A stretch of DNA of 64,000 nt from Mesorhizobium ciceri WSM4083. GTDB lineage: Bacteria; Pseudomonadota; Alphaproteobacteria; Rhizobiales; Rhizobiaceae. The stretch covers positions 62,001 to 126,000 of the forward strand of contig NZ_JAFG01000004.1 of NCBI RefSeq assembly GCF_000519305.1. The letters are read 5' to 3'. Below are positions 54,230-64,000 of the stretch, piece after piece. A model generated the notes under the pieces. That model made no database searches. It saw nothing but the letters and a program-made list of their open reading frames with translations, and was not told where the DNA came from. The translations under genes and the position numbers were made by a program. Position 1 is the stretch's first letter. The number at the start of each line of letters is the position of its first letter.

Positions 54230-56011
54230 ATGCTGCTGCATGCGTGCAATGGGATCGGTCGGCTTGCCCGGTTGATGCTGAGTGACAGGAAAGCGAACTT
54301 CACCGTCATGGCGGCATTGAGCGCGCCGGTGGCGCTGGCGCTGGCCGCGGTGGCGATCGACGAAGCCTCGATCTACACCGAGCGCCGCGAAGCCCAGGCA
54401 ATGGTGGACCTGGCGGCGATCACCGCCGCCTCGAACATGACCAAAGTCAACACAGCGGTTGTCACCACGCTGACCGACAACGGCATGCCAGGGGTTGTCG
54501 TTCAAAGCTCGGGACAGACGATCGAGCCGGCGGCCGGCAAAACCGTCGTGACGGTCACGCCCGGGCGATATGTGGCATCCGGCGCCAATGTGGGCCAGCG
54601 TTTCCAGGCCAGCGTAACACCCTACAATGCCGTCCGTGTCACCCTGAAGAAGATCCCGGCCCGCTATTTCGCGAGTTCGCTGATCCCCACTCCCGTCATC
54701 GGCACCCAAGCCATCGCCAGCATGACGCCGCAGGCGACGTTCTCGGTCGGATCGAGGCTCGCAAGCCTCAATGGCGGTATCCTCAACGCGCTTCTCGGCG
54801 GACTTCTCGGCAGCAACATCTCGCTCAGCGTCATGGACTACAACGCGCTGCTCTCCGCCGATGTGAGCGTGCTCTCCTTCGTCGACGGCCTTGCCACACA
54901 GCTGAACCTGACCGGCGTGTCGTATTCGGATGTGCTGGCATCGAAGGCGACCGTCGGCCAGATCGCCACGGCCATGGCCAATGTGCCCGGGCTTGGCAAC
55001 ACGGCCAAGGTCGCCCTGCAGACGATCGCGTCCAAGTCGACCGGTACGGTCCAGATCCCGCTCAGTCATCTGGTCGATCTCGGCTCCGTCGGCAAATTGG
55101 GCCTCGGGCAAAGGCCCGCCGGCCTCGGCGTCGACGCCAGCGCCTTGGGAATGCTGACGGCCGCCGCCGGGCTGGCAAACGGTTCAAAACAGGTCGACGT
55201 CGCCCTAGGCGCCACCATTCCGGGCGTGCTGTCGACCACGCTCGCCATCGCCATCGGCGAACCGCCGCAATCCTCGCCGTGGCTGGCGGTTGGAGAAGCC
55301 GGCACCGTGGTTCGCACCGCGCAAACGCGCATCAAGCTGCTGGTCACGGTCGGCGTCGGCAATCCAAACCTGGGCGGCGGTATCAGCCTGCTGTCAGTCA
55401 AGCTGCCGCTGAATGTCGAAGTGGCCTACGCCGAAGCAAAGCTGACCGACATCAGCTGCCCGACCGGCCCCGACAGCCTGAAGGTTACCATTGCCGCGAA
55501 GCCCGGCATCGCGGCGGTGAACCTTGCCGCCAGCGATGCCGATAACAGCCCCACCGCCTTCGCGGATTTCAGCAACCCGCAGTCGTTCTCCGACGCCAAC
55601 ATCGCGGATGTCAGCCTCAATCTGTTGCTGTTAAAAATTCCGCTAATATTGGTGAAGGGTTCGGCGGGTGCCGACATCACCAACGTCAGCCCGACCAACC
55701 TGGTCTTCAACAAAACCGAGATCGCCGCCAAAACCATCAAGACGACGCCAACACGGGACATTACCCAGACGCTGACAACGTCACTGGTCGACAAGTTGTC
55801 GCTTTCCGTCAATGCGCTTGGTATCCTCGGGCTTGACATAACGGCGTTGCTCGGCACCGTGAAGCCAGCTGTGACAACGCTCTTGAAAACCGTAACGGCA
55901 CCAGTCGACACATTGCTTTACAACCTGCTCGATACGCTCGGCGTGCATCTCGGCGAGGCCGATGTCCGGGTCACCGGCGCGACATGCGGACGTGCCGTGC
56001 TGGTGCAGTAA
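54230..56011 (+). CDS. TadG-like protein
   Basis: A 593-residue TadG-type protein. The N-terminus shows the TadG_N helix (NFTVMAALSAPVALALAAVA, then IDEASIYTERREAQAMVDLA). The large C-terminal region of DUF2134-like type is rich in Thr, Ser, Leu and Val and predicted to be exported. It has no von Willebrand domain, unlike some TadG proteins. It probably helps anchor or assemble Flp pili. Its ATG follows the tadE stop with no gap, so the two are coupled. It is convergent with the glucosidase gene (11 bp apart). Confidence 0.82.
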   Translation: MLLHACNGIGRLARLMLSDRKANFTVMAALSAPVALALAAVAIDEASIYTERREAQAMVDLAAITAASNMTKVNTAVVTTLTDNGMPGVVVQSSGQTIEPAAGKTVVTVTPGRYVASGANVGQRFQASVTPYNAVRVTLKKIPARYFASSLIPTPVIGTQAIASMTPQATFSVGSRLASLNGGILNALLGGLLGSNISLSVMDYNALLSADVSVLSFVDGLATQLNLTGVSYSDVLASKATVGQIATAMANVPGLGNTAKVALQTIASKSTGTVQIPLSHLVDLGSVGKLGLGQRPAGLGVDASALGMLTAAAGLANGSKQVDVALGATIPGVLSTTLAIAIGEPPQSSPWLAVGEAGTVVRTAQTRIKLLVTVGVGNPNLGGGISLLSVKLPLNVEVAYAEAKLTDISCPTGPDSLKVTIAAKPGIAAVNLAASDADNSPTAFADFSNPQSFSDANIADVSLNLLLLKIPLILVKGSAGADITNVSPTNLVFNKTEIAAKTIKTTPTRDITQTLTTSLVDKLSLSVNALGILGLDITALLGTVKPAVTTLLKTVTAPVDTLLYNLLDTLGVHLGEADVRVTGATCGRAVLVQ

Positions 56012-56022
56012 CGGTCGGGATA

Positions 56023-57645
56023 TCAGTCGAACCTGCCCAAAAAGGCTCCGAGCGCTGGCAGCAAAAGCTCGGCCCCGACGACCGCGGCATCGCCATCCAG
56101 CTGTGCAACCGCTCCGATGTCCCCGGGCAACGGCCAATTGGCCGGTCCGCCGGCGAAATTGAAGACACAGAGCAGTCTTTCGCCGCCGCCCTCGCGGATG
56201 AAAGCGAGCACGTCACCCTCGGCGTCGAGAAAGCGGATCGAGCCTGATACCAGCGCCTCATGCTCCCCGCGCAAGGCCAGCGTGGTCCGATAGGACTTCA
56301 GCACCGAGGCCGTGTCGGCATTCTGGACATCGACCGCGCGGGCACGATGGCTGGCCGGTATCGGCAGCCACGGCCTGGCCGTGGAGAAGCCCGCATTGTC
56401 GGCGCCGGCCTCCCAGACCATCGGCGTGCGACACCCATCCCTGCCCTTGACGCCCGGCCAGAAGCGGATGCCGACGGGATCGCGCAGATCCTCATAGGCC
56501 AGCTCCGCCTCCTCCAGGCCCAACTCCTCGCCCTCATAGAGGCAGATCGAGCCGCGCAGGCAGGCGAGCAGCATGATCGAGAATCTTGCGACCGCATCGG
56601 GATCGCTGTCCGGCCTTGTCCAGCGGCTGACATGGCGCACCACATCATGGTTGGAGAACGCCCAACAGACCCAGCCGTCGGAGACGGCCGCCTCGAAGGC
56701 TTCGACGCAGCCACGCACATGCGCGGCCGAGAACTGCGGACCGAGCAGGTCGAAGGTGTAACACATATGCAGCTTGTCGCCGCCTGAGGTGTAGGCGGCG
56801 AGCGTCTGCAGCGAGCGGCCTTCATCCCCGATTTCGCCGACCGCGGCGCGGTCGTCATATTCATCGAGCAGCGCCCTGAAGCGGCGCAGGAACGCCAGGT
56901 TTTCCGGCTGCGTCTTGTCGAACAGATGCTCCTGGTAGAGGTAGGTGTTGGTCTCGCCGTTGGTGCCGGCGACGCTCGACGCCAAGGGCGGATTGCTGCG
57001 CAGCCAGCGGTCATGGAAATAGTAATTGACCGTATCGAGCCGGAAACCGTCGACGCCGCGCTCCAGCCAGAAGCGCACCGTGTCGAGAAGCGCGTCCTGG
57101 ACCTCCGGATTGTGAAAATTCAGATCGGGCTGCGAGGCAAGGAAATTGTGCATGTAATACTGCCGGCGGGTCGAATCCCATTCCCAGGCCGGGCCACCGA
57201 AGACGGAGAGCCAGTTGTTGGGCGCGCCGCCATCGGGCTTGGTATCGGCCCAGACATACCAGTCCGACTTGGGGTTATCGCGGCTGGCGCGGCTTTCGAC
57301 AAACCAGTCGTGCTTGTCGGACGAATGCGACAGCACCTGGTCGATGATGATCTTCAGGCCGAGGCGATGCGCCTCGGCGACCAGCGCATCGAAATCCTCG
57401 AGCGTGCCGAACATCGGATCGACATCGCAGTAATCCGACACGTCGTAGCCCATATCGGCCATCGGCGACTTGAAGAAGGGCGACAGCCAGACGGCGTCGA
57501 CACCAAGCGAGGCGATATGGGCGAGCCTCGACGTGATACCGGCGAGATCGCCGCTGCCATCGCCGGTCGTGTCCTGGAAGGAGCGCGGATAGACCTGGTA
57601 GATGGTGCAGCCGCGCCACCATCCGGTCTTGTCACCTGCCGCCAT
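56023..57645 (-). CDS. GH13 alpha-glucosidase/alpha-amylase family enzyme
   Basis: A 540-residue glycoside hydrolase family 13 enzyme of the oligo-1,6-glucosidase/alpha-glucosidase group. Conserved regions are IIDQVLSHSSDKH, GFRLDTVNYYFHD with the nucleophile Asp, AVGEIGDEG with the acid Glu, and FSNHDVVRH. No signal peptide, so it acts in the cytoplasm, probably on maltooligosaccharides released by glycogen debranching. ATG 57645 follows AGGGAGA and overlaps the glgX end by 14 bp. It is the last gene of the glycogen operon. Confidence 0.9.
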   Translation of the reverse strand: MAAGDKTGWWRGCTIYQVYPRSFQDTTGDGSGDLAGITSRLAHIASLGVDAVWLSPFFKSPMADMGYDVSDYCDVDPMFGTLEDFDALVAEAHRLGLKIIIDQVLSHSSDKHDWFVESRASRDNPKSDWYVWADTKPDGGAPNNWLSVFGGPAWEWDSTRRQYYMHNFLASQPDLNFHNPEVQDALLDTVRFWLERGVDGFRLDTVNYYFHDRWLRSNPPLASSVAGTNGETNTYLYQEHLFDKTQPENLAFLRRFRALLDEYDDRAAVGEIGDEGRSLQTLAAYTSGGDKLHMCYTFDLLGPQFSAAHVRGCVEAFEAAVSDGWVCWAFSNHDVVRHVSRWTRPDSDPDAVARFSIMLLACLRGSICLYEGEELGLEEAELAYEDLRDPVGIRFWPGVKGRDGCRTPMVWEAGADNAGFSTARPWLPIPASHRARAVDVQNADTASVLKSYRTTLALRGEHEALVSGSIRFLDAEGDVLAFIREGGGERLLCVFNFAGGPANWPLPGDIGAVAQLDGDAAVVGAELLLPALGAFLGRFD

Positions 57646-59641
57646 TGCGGTTCTCCCTTGGGCCGGTCTGCGCGGCTGCGCATTCGATCATGAAGACCAC
57701 CGTCCGCCCCGACACCGGTCGCGAGATGTCCACTGCATCGCCTGTCTCCAGGGCTTGCGTCCAGAAAAATCCTTCGCGCTCGGGCAACGTGACCATGCAG
57801 GCACGGCGATCGCCGTTGATGATCACTGCAAGGCGGCTGGCGCCAGCCAGGATCATGACCAGGCGGTGCCGCTGCGGGTCCTGCCAGCTTTGTTCGTCGA
57901 GCGGCGCGCCTGTCTCGGTCAGCCATCCGACGTCCGGCATCTTTGACCCTGCCGGTGGCTGGCCCGTGAGGAAGCTTGTGCCGCAAAGCGCGGGCATCGC
58001 TCGGCGAAGCGTCGACAGCAGCGCCGTGTAGTGCTCCAGCACCTGGTCGCGGCCGGCCCAGTCGAGCCAGGTGATCTCGTTGTCCTGCGCATAAGCGTTG
58101 TTGTTGCCTTGCTGGGTGCGGCCGAATTCGTCGCCGGCCGTCAGCATGATGGTGCCGCGTGACGCAAACAGCGTGGCGAGCAGCGCGCGCTGATCGTTCA
58201 GCCGAGCCACGGCTACGGCCGGGTCATCCGCATCACCTTCCACGCCGTTGTTCCAGGACAGGTTTTCATTGTGGCCGTCGCGGTTCTGTTCGCCATTGGC
58301 TTGGTTGTGCTTGCGCTCGAAGCGCACGATGTCGGCGAGCGTCATGCCGTCATGGGCAGCGATGAAATTGACCGTACGGCTGGCACCTTGCCCGTTCGCG
58401 GCAAACACATCGGACGAACCGGCAAGCCGGGTCGCCAGGGCGCCGACCATGCCGGCGTCGCCGCGCCAGAAGCGCCTGACATCGTCGCGATACTTGTCGT
58501 TCCATTCGAGGAAGGGCGACGAAAAATTGCCGAGCTGATAGCCGTCTGGACCGATGTCCCACGGCTCGGCGAGCAACACGCGGTCGGCCAGCAGCGCGTC
58601 GTCGCGCATCGCTTTCAGCAGCGGCGCCTCAGCATCGAATGTTCCTTCAACCCGCCCCAGAATGGGCGCCAGGTCAAAGCGGAAGCCGTCGACGCCGGCA
58701 TCCCTGACGAAATGGCGAAGCGTGTCGAGGACCATTTCCTGGACCACAGGATGGTCGCAAGCGACCGTGTTGCCGGTGCCGGTGTCGTTGGCCAGCCTGC
58801 CGTCAGGCGTGTGCCGGTAATAGGCCTGGTTGTCGAAGCCGCGCAGCGACAGCGTGGGACCAAGCCTGTCACTCTCGCCGGTATGGTTGAAGACGAGGTC
58901 GAGGATGACGCCGATGCCGGCCTCGCGCAGCGCAGCGACCGTGTTTCGCAATTCCATGATGCCGCCCGGCGCCAGACGCGGATCGAGGGCCATGAACGTC
59001 ACGGGATTATAGCCCCAGGCGTTACGCAGCCCGAGCGGCGGCAAATGTCGCTCGTCGATCGACGCGGTCACCGGCATCAATTCGACCGCGCCAACGCCGA
59101 GTTTTTTCAGATGCTCGACAATCACGGGATGAGCGAGAGCGGCAATGGTGCCACGCAACTTCTTGGGAACGTCCGGATGCAGCATGGTGAAGGCGCGCAC
59201 CGGCACTTCGTAAATAAGGCCGCTCGGCTGGAATAGCGGCGGGGCAGCCTGCACCGGCTTCGGCAGCGCAGCGGCAATCGCCTTCGGCATCAGCGGCGCG
59301 GTATCGGCGCCCTCGTTCCGGCGTTGAGCCAGCCGCCAGTCATAGGTGTAGGACCTGTCGATCTCGACGGCATAAGGATCGGTCAGGAGCTTGGCGGGAT
59401 CGAACCACAGGCCGCGCTCCGGCGCGTAGTCGCCATCGGCGCGAAAGCCGTAGCGGATGCCCTGGCCAAGGCCCGCAACGAATAGCGCATGCACGCCCTC
59501 GCCTTCCGGCTGCAGCTCGAGCCGTTCGATTTCCCGGTTGCCCTGCTCGTCGAAAATCGAGACCCAAAGCCGACGAGCGGCTTGCGACCATGCGGCAAAG
59601 CGGATGCCTTCGCGGGTGACGGTGGCGCCGAGCTGGGTCAT
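57632..59641 (-). CDS. glgX: Glycogen debranching enzyme GlgX
   Basis: A 669-residue GH13 isoamylase-type debranching enzyme that cuts alpha-1,6 branches. An N-terminal CBM48 domain (residues 8-100) is followed by the GH13 barrel with LDLVFNHTGESD, GFRFDLAPILGR (nucleophile Asp), LLAEPWDIG (acid Glu) and FIAAHDGMTL. ATG 59641 follows GGGGGAG and gives the family start MTQLGATVTREGIRFAAWS; an upstream extension would translate an intergenic repeat. It lies in the operon glgC-glgA-pgm-glgX-glucosidase. Confidence 0.93.
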   Translation of the reverse strand: MTQLGATVTREGIRFAAWSQAARRLWVSIFDEQGNREIERLELQPEGEGVHALFVAGLGQGIRYGFRADGDYAPERGLWFDPAKLLTDPYAVEIDRSYTYDWRLAQRRNEGADTAPLMPKAIAAALPKPVQAAPPLFQPSGLIYEVPVRAFTMLHPDVPKKLRGTIAALAHPVIVEHLKKLGVGAVELMPVTASIDERHLPPLGLRNAWGYNPVTFMALDPRLAPGGIMELRNTVAALREAGIGVILDLVFNHTGESDRLGPTLSLRGFDNQAYYRHTPDGRLANDTGTGNTVACDHPVVQEMVLDTLRHFVRDAGVDGFRFDLAPILGRVEGTFDAEAPLLKAMRDDALLADRVLLAEPWDIGPDGYQLGNFSSPFLEWNDKYRDDVRRFWRGDAGMVGALATRLAGSSDVFAANGQGASRTVNFIAAHDGMTLADIVRFERKHNQANGEQNRDGHNENLSWNNGVEGDADDPAVAVARLNDQRALLATLFASRGTIMLTAGDEFGRTQQGNNNAYAQDNEITWLDWAGRDQVLEHYTALLSTLRRAMPALCGTSFLTGQPPAGSKMPDVGWLTETGAPLDEQSWQDPQRHRLVMILAGASRLAVIINGDRRACMVTLPEREGFFWTQALETGDAVDISRPVSGRTVVFMIECAAAQTGPRENRNGGR

Positions 59642-59849
59642 GCGAGCTCCCCCTTCTCCCCTTGTGGGAGAAGGTGTCGCCGCAGGCGACGGATGAGAGG
59701 TGTTCCAGCTTGGTAAAGACGGCGATCCTTCGCCCACTCATCAACCGTCTCGGCGCTGCGCGCCGATCCACCGCCCTGGGGCGAGCCACGGGTCTCGCCC
59801 CGTCCTTCGAACCCCACAAGGGGAGAAGGGAAAGCACGAGCCGCCACCC
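59642..59849 (-). repeat. Hairpin-rich spacer between pgm and glgX, includes repeat copy B (59644-59715)
   Basis: A 208-bp spacer inside the glycogen operon. Positions 59644-59715 are the inverse of repeat copy A (913-985): stem CCTTCTCCC/GGGAGAAGG at 59652-59674 and stem GTCGCC/GGCGAC at 59676-59690. Two further stems follow: CGGCGC/GCGCCG (59752-59766) and GGGGCGAG/CTCGCCCC (about 59778-59800). Four stems in a row could stabilise the upstream message or reduce expression of glgX. Confidence 0.72.
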
Positions 59850-61481
<1,632 letters not shown>

Positions 61482-62927
61482 TCAGGCAACCCTTTTCGAA
61501 AGCAGCGAGCGATAGAGTTCAACATATTTGTCCGCGCTCTTGTCCCACGACACGTCGGCCTTCATGCCCTGGCGCTGCAGCGATTCCCAGACCGCCGGAC
61601 TGGCATGGGCGTCGACGAGGCGGCGGATGGCATGCAGCAAGGCACCGCCATTGTTGGGCGCGAACTGGAAGCCGGTGGCGACACCGGCGGAGACGGCGGC
61701 CTCATTGGCGTCGATGACCGTATCGGCCAGACCCCCGGTGCGCGCGACCACGGGCACGCAGCCATAGCGCAGGCCGTAAAGCTGCGTCAGCCCGCACGGT
61801 TCAAAGCGCGAGGGAATGACGATGGCGTCGCAGCCGCCCTGCATGATGTGCGACAGGCCCTCGTCGTAGCCGACGACGACCCCGATGCGGCCGCGATGCC
61901 GGGCGGCGGCGGCAAGCAGCGCGCCTTCGAGACCGGCATCGCCGGAACCCAAGATGGCCAGGCGCGCTCCTGTGGCAACGATGCTGTCGACCACCAGCGC
62001 CAATATGTCCATGCCCTTTTGCCAGGTCAGGCGGCTGACTACGCAGACGATCGGGCTGTCATCACGCTCAAGGCTGAAGCGGTCTTCCACGGCAGCCCTG
62101 TTTGGGGCGCGCGCCTTCAGCGTGCTGGCGGTGTAGGTGGACACCAGATGCTTGTCGGTTTCGGGATCCCAGATGCCGGTGTCGATGCCGTTGACGATGC
62201 CATAGAGATCGCTGGAGCGCATGTTGATGAGGCCGTCGAGGCCCATGCCGAATTCGGGCGAGCGGATTTCCTGCGCGTAGGTCGGACTGACCGTGGTGAT
62301 CGCCCAGGCGGCCTGCAGGCCGGCTTTCAGGAAGCCGACACCGCCATAATATTCGACGCCGTCGAGCGCCATCGCCGCCGCCGGCAAGCCGAGTTCACCG
62401 AAGATGCCGGCACCGAACTGGCCCTGGAAGGCGAGATTGTGGACGGTCATCATCGAGGGAATGCCAACTGCCTTGCCGTAGCGCATGTAGGCCAGGGTCA
62501 TCGCCGACTGCCAGTCATGGGCATGGACGATGTCCGGCTGGTAGCCAGAGATGGCGCCACCGGCGATGTCGCCGCCGACCTGGCTTAGTGCCGCGAAGCG
62601 CCGCCAATTGTCTGGCCAGTCCACGCCTGTGGCGTTGCCGTAGGGACCGCCGGGACGGTCGAACAGATGCGGCGCATCGAGCACGAACAGTTCGAGCCCG
62701 GCGAGTTGGACTGAGTGAACGGAAGCCTTGCCGCCCTGCAGCAAGGGGTATTGCAGAACCGCCCGCTTTTTCTTGACGGCGGCCATAACGGTCGGAAAGC
62801 CGGGAATGAGCGTGCGCATTGTCACGCCCTTGGCCGCCAAGGCAATGGGCAGCGCGCCGGTCACGTCGGCAAGCCCTCCGGTCTTGATCAGCGGAAAGAT
62901 CTCGGGCGTGACCGACAGAACCTGCAT
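61482..62927 (-). CDS. glgA: Glycogen synthase GlgA
   Basis: A 481-residue GT5 glycogen synthase adding glucose from ADP-glucose to glycogen. The ADP-glucose motif KTGGLADV has Lys15. The GT-B fold is complete with [14 protein letters not shown] and the C-terminal [20 protein letters not shown] motif. It starts 3 bp after glgC. Length and motifs are standard for alphaproteobacterial GlgA. Confidence 0.95.
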   Translation of the reverse strand: MQVLSVTPEIFPLIKTGGLADVTGALPIALAAKGVTMRTLIPGFPTVMAAVKKKRAVLQYPLLQGGKASVHSVQLAGLELFVLDAPHLFDRPGGPYGNATGVDWPDNWRRFAALSQVGGDIAGGAISGYQPDIVHAHDWQSAMTLAYMRYGKAVGIPSMMTVHNLAFQGQFGAGIFGELGLPAAAMALDGVEYYGGVGFLKAGLQAAWAITTVSPTYAQEIRSPEFGMGLDGLINMRSSDLYGIVNGIDTGIWDPETDKHLVSTYTASTLKARAPNRAAVEDRFSLERDDSPIVCVVSRLTWQKGMDILALVVDSIVATGARLAILGSGDAGLEGALLAAAARHRGRIGVVVGYDEGLSHIMQGGCDAIVIPSRFEPCGLTQLYGLRYGCVPVVARTGGLADTVIDANEAAVSAGVATGFQFAPNNGGALLHAIRRLVDAHASPAVWESLQRQGMKADVSWDKSADKYVELYRSLLSKRVA

Positions 62928-62930
62928 GCG

Positions 62931-64000
62931 TTAGAGCCCCAGCTTGTCGATCATGTCCTGGGTGACCAGGCAGATGCCCTTTTCGGAAACGCGGAAGCGC
63001 TTGGCGTCGAGAATAGGATCTTCGCCGACCACCAGCCCTTCCGGTATCCTAACACCATGGTCGATGACCACGCGCTTCAACTTTGCGTTCCGGCCGACAT
63101 GAACGTCGGGCAGCATGACGACTTCTTCCAGCGTCGAATAGGAATTGATGCGCGCGCCGGTGAAGATCAGGCTTTTTTTCAGCGAAGCCCCCGAGACGAT
63201 GCAGTCACCCGAGACAAGCGAGGAGATGGCCGAACCGCGGCGGCCGTCCTCGTCATGCACGAACTTTGCCGGCGGCTTCAACTCGGCATAGGTCCAGATC
63301 GGCCAGTCGCGGTCGTAGAGGTCGAGCTCAGGCGTGATATCCGTGAGGTCGATATTGGCTTCCCAATAGGCATCGACCGTTCCGACGTCGCGCCAGTAGG
63401 CCTCGTTCTCGGCGGTCGAGCGGACGCAGGACTTGGCGAAGCGGTGCGCGATCGCCTTACCGTGCTGGACGATATAGGGAATGATGTCCTTGCCGAAGTC
63501 ACGGCTCGAGCCCGGCTCGGCCGAATCGCGGCGCAACTGCTCCATCAGGAACTTGGTCTTGAAGACGTAGATGCCCATCGAGGCCAAAGCGAACTCCGGC
63601 TTGTCGGGAATGCCGGGCGGATCGGCGGGCTTTTCGACGAAGGCGATGATGTTGTCCTTGCCATCGACATGCATGACGCCGAAGCCGGTGGCTTCCATGC
63701 GCGGCACTTCGAGGCAGCCGACGGTGACGTCGGCATTGGCGTCGACGTGCTGGCGAAGCATCATCTCGTAGTCCATCTTGTAGATGTGGTCGCCGGCCAG
63801 GATGACCATGTATTCGGGCCCGTAGGCTTCGATGATGTCGATGTTCTGGTAGACGGCGTCGGCCGTGCCTTCGTACCACTGCGTTTCCGAGACGCGCTGG
63901 CTGGCCGGCAGGATGTCGAAACTCTCGTTTCGCTCGGGGCGCAGGAAGTTCCAGCCGCGCTGCAGATGGCGGATCAGCGAATGTGCCTTGTACTGGGTGG
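62931..64000 (-). CDS. glgC: Glucose-1-phosphate adenylyltransferase GlgC (5' end outside window)
   Basis: ADP-glucose pyrophosphorylase, which makes the glycogen precursor. The frame stays open to the window edge; about 356 C-terminal residues are visible of some 420. Motifs: [47 protein letters not shown] and the C-terminal left-handed beta-helix ([20 protein letters not shown]). Activity is likely controlled by fructose-6-phosphate or related effectors, as known for rhizobial GlgC. It is the first visible gene of the operon; glgB and glgP probably lie upstream. Confidence 0.95.
   Translation of the reverse strand, partial: TQYKAHSLIRHLQRGWNFLRPERNESFDILPASQRVSETQWYEGTADAVYQNIDIIEAYGPEYMVILAGDHIYKMDYEMMLRQHVDANADVTVGCLEVPRMEATGFGVMHVDGKDNIIAFVEKPADPPGIPDKPEFALASMGIYVFKTKFLMEQLRRDSAEPGSSRDFGKDIIPYIVQHGKAIAHRFAKSCVRSTAENEAYWRDVGTVDAYWEANIDLTDITPELDLYDRDWPIWTYAELKPPAKFVHDEDGRRGSAISSLVSGDCIVSGASLKKSLIFTGARINSYSTLEEVVMLPDVHVGRNAKLKRVVIDHGVRIPEGLVVGEDPILDAKRFRVSEKGICLVTQDMIDKLGL

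Overview
The window is high-GC DNA typical of a Mesorhizobium-like alphaproteobacterium (Hyphomicrobiales). Family-level clues are a MucR/Ros regulator, DUF1491 and DUF2336 proteins, a BetI-BetC-BetA-BetB choline-O-sulfate operon, a TIGR03808 Tat-exported repeat protein, a glgC-glgA-pgm-glgX glycogen operon and several intergenic hairpin repeats of rhizobial type. Coding density is high. I see no phage, insertion sequence, CRISPR array or rRNA. The only tRNA is tRNA-Pro(CGG) at 45846-45922.

Layout. 1-2219: the 3' part of a class A penicillin-binding protein and a DUF1214/DUF1254 gene pair. 2722-9506: DUF2336 and DUF1491 proteins, a membrane histidine kinase (DivJ-like) overlapping a peptidoglycan-binding protein gene, DUF5330, SufE, MucR and a secreted SH3-like protein. 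9687-17079: oligopeptidase B, a LysE exporter, a SET protein, a cytochrome c pair, superoxide dismutase, a branched-chain aminotransferase and a haloacid dehalogenase. 17250-18365: an L,D-transpeptidase and a stand-alone ScoMcrA-like head domain. 18432-25424: an accessory cluster with a flavin disulfide reductase, an SDR and an alpha/beta hydrolase that both lack a catalytic residue, a second hydrolase, a CGNR regulator facing a perfect inverted-repeat operator, a hydrolase-LuxR fusion and a methyltransferase. 25484-35382: a HerA-like ATPase, methylmalonyl-CoA mutase, an orphan AbrB protein, a GreA/B factor, the Tat repeat protein, asparaginase and a thiolase.

35534-41862 is the choline-O-sulfate to glycine betaine operon. 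It has a predicted BetI operator and an embedded serine/threonine dehydratase that could close the route from choline to pyruvate. 41872-45644 encodes GDP-mannose synthesis: a phosphomannomutase and a guanylyltransferase fused to an AGE-family isomerase domain in place of the usual cupin phosphomannose isomerase. 46165-47938 holds small uncharacterised genes, including a 24-residue membrane peptide. 47972-53405 is an oligopeptide ABC importer (oppA-B-C and fused D/F). 53774-56011 is a TadE/TadG pair. 56023-64000 is the minus-strand glycogen operon plus a GH13 glucosidase; glgC runs off the window.

The most interesting points are the ManC-AGE fusion, the dehydratase inside the bet operon, the accessory cluster with two apparent pseudoenzymes and an unassigned operator, the orphan ScoMcrA head domain, and dispersed repeats whose hairpins are conserved by compensatory changes. 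All family calls come from reading the sequence; no database search was run.
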